DNA of 18,961 nt, taken from the NCBI GenBank assembly GCA_002345145.1, contig DDVC01000110.1, forward strand, positions 13,768-32,728. The letters run 5' to 3'. Of the stretch, positions 8,786-16,026 are shown piece after piece. The notes beneath the pieces are model-generated. The model was not told the DNA's origin and did no database searches. It was given only the letters and a program-made list of their open reading frames with translations. The DNA comes from Bacteroidetes bacterium UBA2322 (GTDB taxonomy: Bacteria > Bacteroidota > Bacteroidia > Chitinophagales > UBA2359). How positions within the stretch are numbered: the first letter of the stretch is position 1; each line of letters begins with the position of its first letter. The position numbers and the translations under genes are program-made.

Positions 8786-9270
8786 ATAAATTTAATCTGT
8801 TACAAAAAGGTGAGTAAATAAACAACGTGTACTTGTTTCACATAGGCAGATTAGTAAAAAACGTCGTTTTAGCGTTAGGGTTGAAGCAATAAGTTAAAAG
8901 ATGACCGTTTACCCGATGGCATTACCGGCTCAAAATGTGGTGCAAAGGTAAAAATTATTTGCTTAACAATACAGTGAAAAAACCGAAGCAAAAGTATCTG
9001 TTTGTAATGCCCGGTTTTAACAGACTGAAAAGTGCTAAAATTGGTTGCATGGCTGCTCAGTTTTATCCCTATTAAGTTTTTATTTATAATTATGAGTGGG
9101 CAGCGAATAGTGAAAAGCAGGTAGTTTTGAAAGTATTGATGTACAGCCGTATGTTTTGCCTTAGAGATGAATGATGAATTCCAACTACTATCTGCTAAGT
9201 ACCAACTAATAACAACCAATTTTTACCTACCTTTACCGCTTATTAAATGTCAATTTAATCCTCTCCTGCT
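8786..9270. other. Divergent intergenic region, porV / methyltransferase
   Basis: 485 bases with no convincing gene. Open frames here have no family resemblance and unlikely composition. It contains an exact minus-strand -7 element at 8943-8950 that would drive porV with a leader of about 150 nt. Inside that leader is a small perfect palindrome, AAAACG-T-CGTTTT (8858-8870). Near the other end, TACCTTTA (9228-9235) is a one-mismatch -7 element before the methyltransferase ATG. Confidence 0.55.
8943..8950 (-). promoter_or_regulatory. Candidate porV promoter -7 element
   Basis: On the minus strand these bases read TACCTTTG, an exact TAnnTTTG match. An ATTG lies 16 nt upstream, which is shorter than the usual -33 spacing. 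Transcription would run into porV with a leader of about 150 nt. Confidence 0.45.
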
Positions 9271-10020
9271 ATGCAGCCTACTACTTATCCGGCATGGTTT
9301 GAAACATGGTTTAACTCACCTTACTACCACCTACTTTACCAACACAGAGATGAAGCCGAAGCACAACACTTCATAAACCGGCTCTCCGATTATTTAAAAC
9401 CAACCGAAAATGCCAAGATACTTGACCTTGCCTGCGGAAAGGGAAGGCATGCCAGGTACATTGCCCAGTTGGGCTACCAAGTTACCGGCGCCGACCTTGC
9501 TTCGGAAAGCATTGCTTATGCCAAAAAGTACGAAACGTCTAATTTGCATTTTGTGGTGCAGGATATGCGAGAGGTAATTGAGCCCAATAAATTTGACTAT
9601 GTGTTTAACTTTTTTACCAGTTTTGGGTATTTTGAAAACACTGCCGAAAACATGCGTACCCTACAGGCTATACACACCCAACTCAAAAACGACGGTATAT
9701 TAGCGCTTGATTTTTTTAACACGCAAAAAGTGATAGCCAAATTAGTGGCTTACGAAGAAAAAGAAATTTCGGGTGTGTTTTTCTTTATTACCCGCCGCAC
9801 TACGGCACACCATATTATAAAAACCATATCGGTTATAGATGAAGCCCATCATTTCAGAGGCACATTTGAGGAACGGGTGCAATCCTTAACCCTGCAATGG
9901 TTTGAAACCGCGCTGCGCCAAACCGGTTTTACCCTGCTCAATACGTGGGGCAGTTATGACTTGCAGCCCTATTATCCCGCCGATTCTGACCGGCTCATTT
10001 TACTTGCCCAAAAAAAATGA
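9271..10020 (+). CDS. Class I SAM-dependent methyltransferase, substrate unknown
   Basis: Cytoplasmic methyltransferase of 249 aa with the Rossmann-type SAM-binding fold. Motif I is ILDLACGKGRHA (50-61), the acidic residue after strand 2 is D75 (VTGADLA), and VVQDMRE (about 95-101) fits the next SAM-contacting loop. The YVFNFFTSFGYF segment corresponds to motif IV, and ALDFFN to strand 5. The N-terminal WFETWFNSPYYHLLY segment is typical of a broad group of small bacterial methyltransferases with no assigned substrate. Length is normal and no domain is fused. The start is the ATG just after CTCTCCTGCT, with a near-consensus -7 element TACCTTTA about 36 bases upstream. It ends 40 bases from the convergent regulator gene. 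The fold is secure; the target is unknown. Confidence 0.88.
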   Translation: MQPTTYPAWFETWFNSPYYHLLYQHRDEAEAQHFINRLSDYLKPTENAKILDLACGKGRHARYIAQLGYQVTGADLASESIAYAKKYETSNLHFVVQDMREVIEPNKFDYVFNFFTSFGYFENTAENMRTLQAIHTQLKNDGILALDFFNTQKVIAKLVAYEEKEISGVFFFITRRTTAHHIIKTISVIDEAHHFRGTFEERVQSLTLQWFETALRQTGFTLLNTWGSYDLQPYYPADSDRLILLAQKK

Positions 10021-10060
10021 GCACAACTTACTATTGGGCAACCATTGGGGAGGTAATTTA

Positions 10061-10918
10061 TTACGCATCACCCATTTTGCGTTTAAGGCTATCCAATTGC
10101 GATTGGAGGTTGTAAACCTGTGAGGCGAGGCGGTCAATGGTAGTAGATTCATAATCGGGTAAATCTTGGCTGATGTAGGCGCGTGCCCGCCAAATTTCTT
10201 TTACGTCTGCCGCCTTCATATAATAGGGCTTGTAAATGTCGTTATCGGAGCGCATCAGTAGTTGGTCGCTTTCGGTATCTTTGAACACGCGTTTGTAAAC
10301 CACGCCATCGGTATTGGAGAGTATAATATAAGAATGTCCGCTTTTAATCTCGCGAACGCTTTCAACATATTCTCCAATGATAATAGTGCCGGAGGTTAGA
10401 GGGAGCATAGAATCGCCTTTAATTTCAAAGGCTCGGTAAGTACCGGGCGCTAAAAAAGGCAGCCTGAACTTATCTAAGGTTACTAAGTAGTTAGGGTCGG
10501 TATAACCTTGCAAATAACCGGCGGCGGCTTTTTCGGGAACTAATTCTATGTTTTCTTTTCCATCTACCCCAACTGTGAGAGCCAAAATTTTGAGCTTTTC
10601 AACATTTTTATCGGAGGTTTGGGTTGTGTTATCAACAACTGCGGTCTCATTGCCAAAAACACTCCTATTGGCAGTTTTGGCTAAATCCTCTTTTAACAAT
10701 CGGTCAATACTGATACCAAATAAATCGGTTATTTTTTGGAGCGTTTTGTAAGGGGGTTTTGCTCTTCCCTCTTCGTATGAACCAATAGAAGCCCGCTTTA
10801 TGCCCAATTTGGCTGCTAATTCCTCTTGGGTTAATTGTTTTTGGTTTCGCAAAAAAACGAGGTTTTGGTTCACCAATTCCAGGTTTTTGTCGGCAGCATT
10901 TTTTTTACTCTTTCTCAT
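10061..10918 (-). CDS. HTH (XRE) transcriptional regulator with LexA-like S24 peptidase domain
   Basis: DNA-binding regulator, 285 aa from the ATG at 10918. A TTG 36 bases further upstream is in frame, but the ATG MRKSKK start fits the family better. Residues about 15-75 are a Cro/C1-type helix-turn-helix (LRNQKQLTQEELAAKLGI then RASIGSYEEGRAKP). Residues about 125-250 are an S24/LexA-type domain with the Ser-Lys dyad: S170 in KGDSMLP and K209 in VVYKRVF. The A133-G134 bond in KAAAGYL lies 36 residues before the serine, and the dyad is spaced by 39; LexA has 35 and 37. Self-cleavage on stress is therefore plausible. The last 30 residues are coiled-coil-like. Proteins of this type are common in Bacteroidota and are not necessarily the SOS regulator. 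It is divergent from the transglycosylase gene and probably autoregulated. Confidence 0.88.
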   Translation of the reverse strand: MRKSKKNAADKNLELVNQNLVFLRNQKQLTQEELAAKLGIKRASIGSYEEGRAKPPYKTLQKITDLFGISIDRLLKEDLAKTANRSVFGNETAVVDNTTQTSDKNVEKLKILALTVGVDGKENIELVPEKAAAGYLQGYTDPNYLVTLDKFRLPFLAPGTYRAFEIKGDSMLPLTSGTIIIGEYVESVREIKSGHSYIILSNTDGVVYKRVFKDTESDQLLMRSDNDIYKPYYMKAADVKEIWRARAYISQDLPDYESTTIDRLASQVYNLQSQLDSLKRKMGDA

Positions 10919-10973
10919 GTTTATATGTTGGTATTTGAAGTCGTAAATTAGCAATGATGTTTATTTTTTAGTA

Positions 10974-11005
10974 AAAAATTACTTTTTGCTAAAAAAAATT
11001 GCAAA
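10974..11005 (-). promoter_or_regulatory. Candidate promoter of the S24 regulator gene
   Basis: On the minus strand, TTTG (11002-11005) is followed after 20 nt by TAATTTTT (10974-10981), one base from TAnnTTTG. This would give a leader of about 50 nt before the ATG at 10918. The AT-rich context lowers confidence. Confidence 0.35.
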
Positions 11006-11019
11006 AAATGGGTGAATAA

Positions 11020-11051
11020 TTTGGTGGCAATTAAAATTTGCCCTAACTTTG
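11020..11051 (+). promoter_or_regulatory. Bacteroidota-type promoter of the transglycosylase gene
   Basis: TTTG (11020-11023), a 20-nt spacer and TAACTTTG (11044-11051) match the -33/-7 consensus of Bacteroidota housekeeping promoters in both boxes. The leader to the ATG at 11188 would be about 130 nt, and a GCTAAAAA motif starts at the last base of the -7 box. Confidence 0.6.
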
Positions 11052-11187
11052 CTAAAAATTATTGCAGTAAGGTGATTTTCGTTGTAAAATTACGAATTTA
11101 CTATTTTTCAGCGCCATTTCGGCTAAAAAAAATTGATTTTTAAGAAAAAAAATAGCTTTTGCTTAACCCCTTTAACCAATCACTAAC

Positions 11188-11925
11188 ATGAAATCATCAG
11201 CCACCCCACCCCCAAGCGCCGAGCGTACCGTTACCATAAACCTTCACACATTAGTACTGATTGTTTTAGCAGTATTGTTGTCAAATGTAGCCAATTATTT
11301 GTTTGCCGGTAAAAACAAGCATACAGAGTTTGAATTTCATGACAATGGTTTGCCACAAAAAGGGTTATACATGATTGATTTAGCCCGACCTTATGTAGCC
11401 GATGTTTATGCCTTTGAAAAAGAGGTGAGGCGTGTTTCCGACAAACTAACTATACCACCTGAGTGGTTAATGTCGGTTATGTATTCGGAGTCTAAATTTG
11501 ATGCCTCCATTTCTAACCACAGGGGCAGCGGCGCTGTAGGGCTTATACAATGGATGCCCGCTACTGCCAAAGATTTTGGCACTTCTGTGAGCGCCCTTAA
11601 ACAAATGACTCATGTTGAGCAACTTACCTACGTACAAAAGTATTTAGACAGGGTGCAAAAAAAGTATCGGGATTTTGAAAGCCTTACCGATTTATATCTT
11701 GCTATATTGTATCCCAAGGCTCTGGAGGGCGATTTTTGCTACGCCCTTTATGCCAGTCCTTCTGTAAACTACAAAATGAACTCGGGTTTAGATGAAAACA
11801 AAGATGGTGTTGTAACGGTAAAAGACATTGACTCCCGCATGAAACGCATCTATCCCACTGCTTACATGATTAGCAAAGATGGGAAACCCGCTTACGAAAC
11901 CAAAGAAACCTTAGCCGGTTTTTAA
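11188..11925 (+). CDS. Membrane-anchored lytic transglycosylase (SLT-like) with EF-hand loop
   Basis: Predicted peptidoglycan-cleaving enzyme of 245 aa. One hydrophobic helix at residues 21-40 (after a short Pro/Ser-rich N-terminus) looks like an uncleaved signal anchor, placing the catalytic part in the periplasm. The SLT/lysozyme-like domain covers about 88-195: PPEWLMSVMYSESKFD with candidate catalytic E101, then GAVGLIQWMPATAKDFG (115-131), the typical active-site groove motif. After it, DENKDGVVTVKD (202-213) matches an EF-hand calcium loop (D202, N204, D206, T210, D213). E. coli MltB/Slt35 also carries an EF-hand, so calcium may stabilise the fold. The gene has its own promoter and a terminator 100 bases after its stop, so it is probably a single-gene unit, divergent from the LexA-like regulator. 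The fold is likely; the physiological role is unknown. Confidence 0.8.
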   Translation: MKSSATPPPSAERTVTINLHTLVLIVLAVLLSNVANYLFAGKNKHTEFEFHDNGLPQKGLYMIDLARPYVADVYAFEKEVRRVSDKLTIPPEWLMSVMYSESKFDASISNHRGSGAVGLIQWMPATAKDFGTSVSALKQMTHVEQLTYVQKYLDRVQKKYRDFESLTDLYLAILYPKALEGDFCYALYASPSVNYKMNSGLDENKDGVVTVKDIDSRMKRIYPTAYMISKDGKPAYETKETLAGF

Positions 11926-12031
11926 CCCGCATAAACAGCCCCTAAAAACCCTAACGGCATATTAATTTTTATGCCTCTTTTACATAAATAGGGCGCCAAT
12001 TCCTGAAACCCACTGAATAACCTATCAAATT

Positions 12032-12069
12032 CCGCCCCTTGCATTACAATAGCAGGGGGCGGTTTTGTT
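12032..12069 (+). terminator. Rho-independent terminator after transglycosylase gene
   Basis: CCGCCCCTTGC (12032-12042) pairs with GCAGGGGGCGG (12052-12062) over 11 bp, with one G-U wobble and a 9-nt loop. It is followed by TTTTGTT, a classic plus-strand intrinsic terminator. Confidence 0.8.
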
Positions 12070-12118
12070 ATAAGCACAATTAGCCGGTATTAACCCCCTT
12101 TTTTTAGGGTAAACTGCT

Positions 12119-12126
12119 TACCTTTG
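12119..12126 (+). promoter_or_regulatory. Candidate gldAFG promoter -7 element
   Basis: TACCTTTG matches TAnnTTTG exactly and lies 158 bases before the gldA ATG, just after the preceding terminator. No clear -33 TTTG is found at the expected spacing; a T-rich stretch lies there instead. Confidence 0.42.
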
Positions 12127-12283
12127 CACACCCAATCCATTTTTAAAGAGCAGTATAACCACCAAAGTAAAAAACTATTGGGTACAAATACTAAAACATA
12201 CTGCTTAAACGTATAATGTTGCTATGTGTATTTAGCCGTCAGGCTTAATTCTGCCCTCTGCATCAATAACTAAACAGTAAAAC

Positions 12284-13204
12284 ATGTCGGTAGTAGTAAG
12301 TGGATTAACTAAAGAGTACGGCTCACAAAAAGCGGTAAATAACATTAGTTTTGAGGCAAAAAAAGGAGAGATATTGGGCTTTTTGGGGCCAAATGGCGCC
12401 GGCAAGTCCACTACCATGAAAATGATTGCCTGCTATATTCCGCCCTCTGCGGGCAGCGCCGGCGTTTGCGGATACGATGTGCAGCAAAACCCTATGGAAG
12501 TGCGCCAACTGATAGGATACCTGCCCGAAAACAACCCGCTTTATACCGATATGTATGTGCGTGAGTCGCTGGAGTTTATTGCCCGTTTACACCATTTGGG
12601 CAGTAAAACGCAAAACCGAATTAACCAAATGATAGAGCTTACCGGATTAGAACGGGAACAGCACAAACACATAGGGCAGTTATCAAAAGGCTACCGGCAA
12701 CGGGTAGGATTGGCGCAGGCTATGATTCATGACCCGCAAGTTTTGGTGCTTGATGAGCCTACATCGGGCTTAGACCCCAACCAGCTTGCCGAAATAAGGC
12801 AAGTAATTAAAACGCTGGGGAAGGAAAAAACCCTTATCCTTAGCACCCACATTATGCAGGAGGTAGAAGCCCTTTGTGATAGGGTGGTTATTATAGACAG
12901 GGGTAACTTAGTGGCTAATGATGCTACCCAAAACCTGCAACTTAGCGCACAACAACATGCCACCGTTATTGCCGAGTTTTTACCCTCGCCCACAGTTGCT
13001 GCCCTCCAACTTTTACCCAATGTGGCAAAAGCCGAACCCATAGCCGCTAACCAGTGGCGATTGCACCCTACTCACGCATACGACCTTAGACCCGATTTGT
13101 TTAATTTTGCCGTACAAAACAACCTTACCCTGCTTACGCTTATGCAGGAGCAAAGCAGTTTGGAAGAAGTTTTCCGGCAGCTTACCTCCCAAAACAAGTT
13201 ATAA
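12284..13204 (+). CDS. gldA: GldA, gliding-motility ABC transporter ATP-binding protein
   Basis: ABC ATPase of 306 aa, the cytoplasmic motor of the GldAFG complex needed for gliding in Flavobacterium; its transported substrate is not known. All nucleotide-binding elements are present: Walker A GPNGAGKS (35-42), signature LSKGYRQ (133-139), Walker B VLVLDE (153-158), D-loop SGLD (161-164) and switch His189 in STHIMQE. The Q-loop position carries Glu in YLPENNPLY (80-87), as is common in ABC-2/NatA-type ATPases. The last 90 residues form the GldA-type C-terminal extension ending in SSLEEVFRQLTS. The start ATG sits on MSVVVSGLTKEYG, the normal family start. gldF follows after 112 bases on the same strand and gldG after that, so one operon is likely. 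The neighbouring permeases make the GldA name firm over a generic ABC call. Confidence 0.93.
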   Translation: MSVVVSGLTKEYGSQKAVNNISFEAKKGEILGFLGPNGAGKSTTMKMIACYIPPSAGSAGVCGYDVQQNPMEVRQLIGYLPENNPLYTDMYVRESLEFIARLHHLGSKTQNRINQMIELTGLEREQHKHIGQLSKGYRQRVGLAQAMIHDPQVLVLDEPTSGLDPNQLAEIRQVIKTLGKEKTLILSTHIMQEVEALCDRVVIIDRGNLVANDATQNLQLSAQQHATVIAEFLPSPTVAALQLLPNVAKAEPIAANQWRLHPTHAYDLRPDLFNFAVQNNLTLLTLMQEQSSLEEVFRQLTSQNKL

Positions 13205-13316
13205 GTTACCTCGGGCTTCCCCTATTCCATGCATTGTCTTATTGGTTAGTCATTAACCTACCCAATACTTCTGTATCAACAGATTTTGTCCATAAATCTC
13301 CTTACGTTTATCCACT

Positions 13317-14048
13317 ATGCTTACCCTACTCCTTAAAGAACTACATACTTTTTTCAGTTCGTTGATAGGTTATTTGGCTCTAACGGTGTTTTTACTCACC
13401 CTTAGCCTGTTTTTATGGGTTTTTCCCGATACCAACTTGCCCGATTACGGGTATGCCACCTTAGAACCGCTCTTTTTTACCGCCCCTTGGATTTTTATGT
13501 TTTTAGTGCCCGCTATTACCATGCGTTCTTTTTCAGATGAGTACAAAACCGGCACTATGGAACTGCTGGCTACCCGACCTATTTCTGATATGCAAATTAT
13601 TTTAGGCAAATATGTGGCATCGGTTGTGTTAATTTTGTTTGCACTATTGCCTACGTTCATTTACTATTTTACCATTTACCAACTGGGTTTGCCCCCCGGC
13701 AATATAGACCACGGCGCTACCTGGGGCTCTTACATAGGACTGCTGCTACTGGGCGCATCTTTTGCCGCCATCGGGATTTTTGCCTCCTCGCTTACCGCCA
13801 ACCAAATTGTGGCTTTTTTGCTGGCTGTTTTTTTGTGCTTCTTCTTTTACCAAACCTTTGACTACCTCAGCAAACTTAACCTTTTTTATGCCAAAATTGA
13901 TGACATTGTGGAGCAAATCGGGATAAATGCCCACTATGAATCTATGGGCAGAGGGGTTATTGACACGCGCGACCTCCTTTATTTTGTTTCTTTCATCAGT
14001 TTATTTTTGCTCCTTACAAGGTTAGTGGTTGAAAGTCGTAAATGGTAG
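13317..14048 (+). CDS. gldF: GldF, gliding-motility ABC transporter permease
   Basis: ABC-2-type integral membrane permease of 243 aa that pairs with the GldA ATPase. Six hydrophobic segments are visible at about 16-36, 52-69, 98-120, 138-158, 162-181 and 219-236. The conserved cytoplasmic stretch SFSDEYKTGTMELLATRPIS (71-90) is the ABC-2 coupling region. GRGVIDTRDLLYF (211-223), before the last helix, is typical of GldF. The N-terminus MLTLLLKELHTFFSS matches the family start. It lies between gldA and gldG with spacers of 112 and 113 bases. Those gaps hold no terminator and no convincing promoter, so cotranscription is likely despite the spacing. Confidence 0.93.
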   Translation: MLTLLLKELHTFFSSLIGYLALTVFLLTLSLFLWVFPDTNLPDYGYATLEPLFFTAPWIFMFLVPAITMRSFSDEYKTGTMELLATRPISDMQIILGKYVASVVLILFALLPTFIYYFTIYQLGLPPGNIDHGATWGSYIGLLLLGASFAAIGIFASSLTANQIVAFLLAVFLCFFFYQTFDYLSKLNLFYAKIDDIVEQIGINAHYESMGRGVIDTRDLLYFVSFISLFLLLTRLVVESRKW

Positions 14049-14161
14049 CAGCAAACCAATTTTATCTGCCATACCTCAGTTTACACTTGCAGCAACTGCC
14101 CAATCATAAACATGCTAAGCCGGTTTTACCATTGCTTTAATGCCTATCACCCTCCCCATAT

Positions 14162-15883
14162 ATGACAACCAATAAAAGAACACAATCGCTAACTAATTTT
14201 GCCATACCCATTGCCTTATTGCTACTGCTCAATATAGTGGCAGCCAACTTTTTTTACCGGTTAGACCTTACCACCGAAAAACGATTTACCCTTACACCTG
14301 CTACCAAACAGTTATTAGGCAATTTAGACGACGTGGTTTATGTAAAAGTATTTTTGGCAGGTGAGTTTCCGGCTGGGTTTAAGCGGCTGCGCAATGCCAC
14401 CTTAGATATGCTCCAAGAGTTTAGAGCCTACTCCGGTAATATGGTGGAGTATGATTTTATTGACCCCTTTGATGGTATTGCCGACCCAAAACAACGGGAA
14501 GAAATTTTTAACCAACTTTCCGAAAAAGGACTGGAACCCCGAAGATTGATTGAAAACAAAGATGATTACTCCGAAAAAATTATTTTTCCGGGCGCTCTTA
14601 TCAGCTACAAAGGCAGAGAGCTACCGGCTAATTTATTGCTCCAGCAGTTAAACACAGGCTCCGAAGAAACCCTAAATAACTCCATTGCCCTTATGGAGTA
14701 CAACCTTGCCAATACCATTCAAAAACTGCAAAGAGTAACCAAACCCGGTATTGCTTTTTTGGAAGGACACGGCGAACTATCAGTGAATGATGTGCGCGAT
14801 GTAATGGTTTCCCTGTCTAACTACTATCAAATTCAACGCCTCGATATTACTAAAAACCTATACATTCCGCAAGAAAAATTTTGGGCGCTTATTATAGCCC
14901 GACCTACTAAAAAATTTGAAGAGGTTCATAAGTTTAAAATTGACCAGTATATCATGAATGGCGGTAAAGTGCTTTGGTTGGTTGAAAACCTTGCCACCTC
15001 GCTCGATAGCCTACAAAGCAACAATGGTTCATTTATTGCTATGGATTATGGGTTAAACTTAGAAGACCAACTGTTTAAATACGGGGTTAGGGTAAATTTT
15101 GATTTGGTAGAAGACCTGCAATGCACTAAAATACCCCTGGCAGTAGGGCGCGATGCCTTTGGCAATGCCCAGCAGTTAGAACTTTTTCCGTGGTCTTACT
15201 TTCCGATAATTACCCAAACCAATAACGAACACCCGATAACCAAAAACATGAGCGCCGTTTTAATGCAATTTGCCGGCACCATTGATACCCTTGACACCCG
15301 AAAAAGCAACCTCAAAAAAACGGTGTTGCTTTCTACCTCGCAATATAGCCGCGCCAACACTACCCCCATACGTGTAGATGTAAATGCGGTGCGCACCAAA
15401 CCCAATCCGCAGGAGTTTAATGCCGGAAATAAGCCTGTGGCAGTGGCAATAGAAGGCGTTTTTCCGTCTTTATTTAAAAACCGGCTCGACCCTGCTACTG
15501 TGGCAATGATAGATACCTTGCCCGATGTGAGCTACCTTGAAGAAAGTAAACCCAATAAAATGGTGGTTATTGCTGACGGCGATGTAATAAGAAACGATTA
15601 CGATAGCCGCCGCAACCAAACCAGCCCCCTTGGTTACTACAAATACACCGGCGAAACGTTTGCCAATAAAGACCTTATCCTTAATGCCATTGAATGGCTA
15701 AATGATGATTATGGCATCATCAGCGCCCGAAACAAAGATGTTAAACTGCGCCTTTTAGACCGCCCAAAGGTAAAAGAGAGTAAATTTACCTGGCAATTGG
15801 TAAATATACTCACACCCCTGCTTTTAGTGCTGCTGTTTGGGTTGGTGTACCATTTTTGGAGGCGAAAAAAATATGCCGCCTAA
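14162..15883 (+). CDS. gldG: GldG, gliding-motility ABC transporter-associated protein
   Basis: Third component of the GldAFG complex, 573 aa. One membrane helix near the N-terminus (about 13-32, IPIALLLLLNIVAANFF) and one near the C-terminus (about 545-565, NILTPLLLVLLFGLVYHFW) flank a large extracytoplasmic domain. The stretch after the first helix, LDLTTEKRFTLTPATKQLL, followed by YVKVFLAGEFPAGFKRL, is characteristic of GldG and related ABC-2 auxiliary proteins. GIAFLEGHGELS (about 198-209) and IEWLNDDYGIISAR near the end are further family-like segments. The C-terminus ends in a positive RRKKYAA tail, consistent with the tail being cytoplasmic. Annotations sometimes call it substrate-binding, but no binding activity can be read from the sequence. 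It ends the gld operon, convergent with pgk. Confidence 0.92.
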   Translation: MTTNKRTQSLTNFAIPIALLLLLNIVAANFFYRLDLTTEKRFTLTPATKQLLGNLDDVVYVKVFLAGEFPAGFKRLRNATLDMLQEFRAYSGNMVEYDFIDPFDGIADPKQREEIFNQLSEKGLEPRRLIENKDDYSEKIIFPGALISYKGRELPANLLLQQLNTGSEETLNNSIALMEYNLANTIQKLQRVTKPGIAFLEGHGELSVNDVRDVMVSLSNYYQIQRLDITKNLYIPQEKFWALIIARPTKKFEEVHKFKIDQYIMNGGKVLWLVENLATSLDSLQSNNGSFIAMDYGLNLEDQLFKYGVRVNFDLVEDLQCTKIPLAVGRDAFGNAQQLELFPWSYFPIITQTNNEHPITKNMSAVLMQFAGTIDTLDTRKSNLKKTVLLSTSQYSRANTTPIRVDVNAVRTKPNPQEFNAGNKPVAVAIEGVFPSLFKNRLDPATVAMIDTLPDVSYLEESKPNKMVVIADGDVIRNDYDSRRNQTSPLGYYKYTGETFANKDLILNAIEWLNDDYGIISARNKDVKLRLLDRPKVKESKFTWQLVNILTPLLLVLLFGLVYHFWRRKKYAA

Positions 15884-16026
15884 AAATAGCAATTTGTGTA
15901 AAGGTAATTACCCGATAAAAAAATTACTGGGATAAAACAACTATTAATGGCATGGAGCCTTGCCATAGATTTATTTGGCAGAGAAATTAAGGCAATGCAT
16001 TAAAATACATTTCCATACACACAAGC

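Larger units (their letters stand above)
10969..11135. repeat. Cluster of GCTAAAAA-(N)-ATTGC-like motifs, candidate operators
   Basis: Related motifs, all read on the plus strand: TAGTAAAAAATTAC (10969-10982), GCTAAAAAAAATTGC (10988-11002), GCTAAAAATTATTGC (11051-11065) and GCTAAAAAAAATTG (11122-11135). They overlap or flank the two candidate divergent promoters between the S24 regulator and the transglycosylase. The region is very AT-rich, so the first copy in particular may be chance. Confidence 0.35.
11926..12283. other. Intergenic region between transglycosylase gene and gldA
   Basis: 358 bases without a gene. It holds an intrinsic terminator (12032-12069) ending the transglycosylase transcript and an exact -7 element TACCTTTG (12119-12126) that probably starts the gldAFG transcript, leaving a leader of about 150 nt. 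The leader shows only a weak 4-bp hairpin (AGCC-gtca-GGCT, 12233-12244) and no riboswitch that I recognise. Confidence 0.6.

Noticed and set aside
8875..9219. 114-codon minus-strand open frame in the porV / methyltransferase gap
   Set aside because: No recognisable motif and unnatural composition, and an exact -7 promoter element for porV lies inside it.
10919..10954. TTG start adding 12 residues to the S24 regulator
   Set aside because: The ATG at 10918 gives the usual basic N-terminus; the extra residues are not family-like, and the TTG would sit close to the candidate transcription start.
11926..12283. Riboswitch or structured RNA in the long gldA leader
   Set aside because: Apart from the upstream terminator and a 4-bp hairpin, no conserved aptamer-like core was recognised.
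15947..15966. ATGGCA-N8-TGCCAT hairpin between gldG and pgk as a terminator
   Set aside because: Only 6 bp, low GC and no U tract; a terminator must be expected here, but this one is not convincing.
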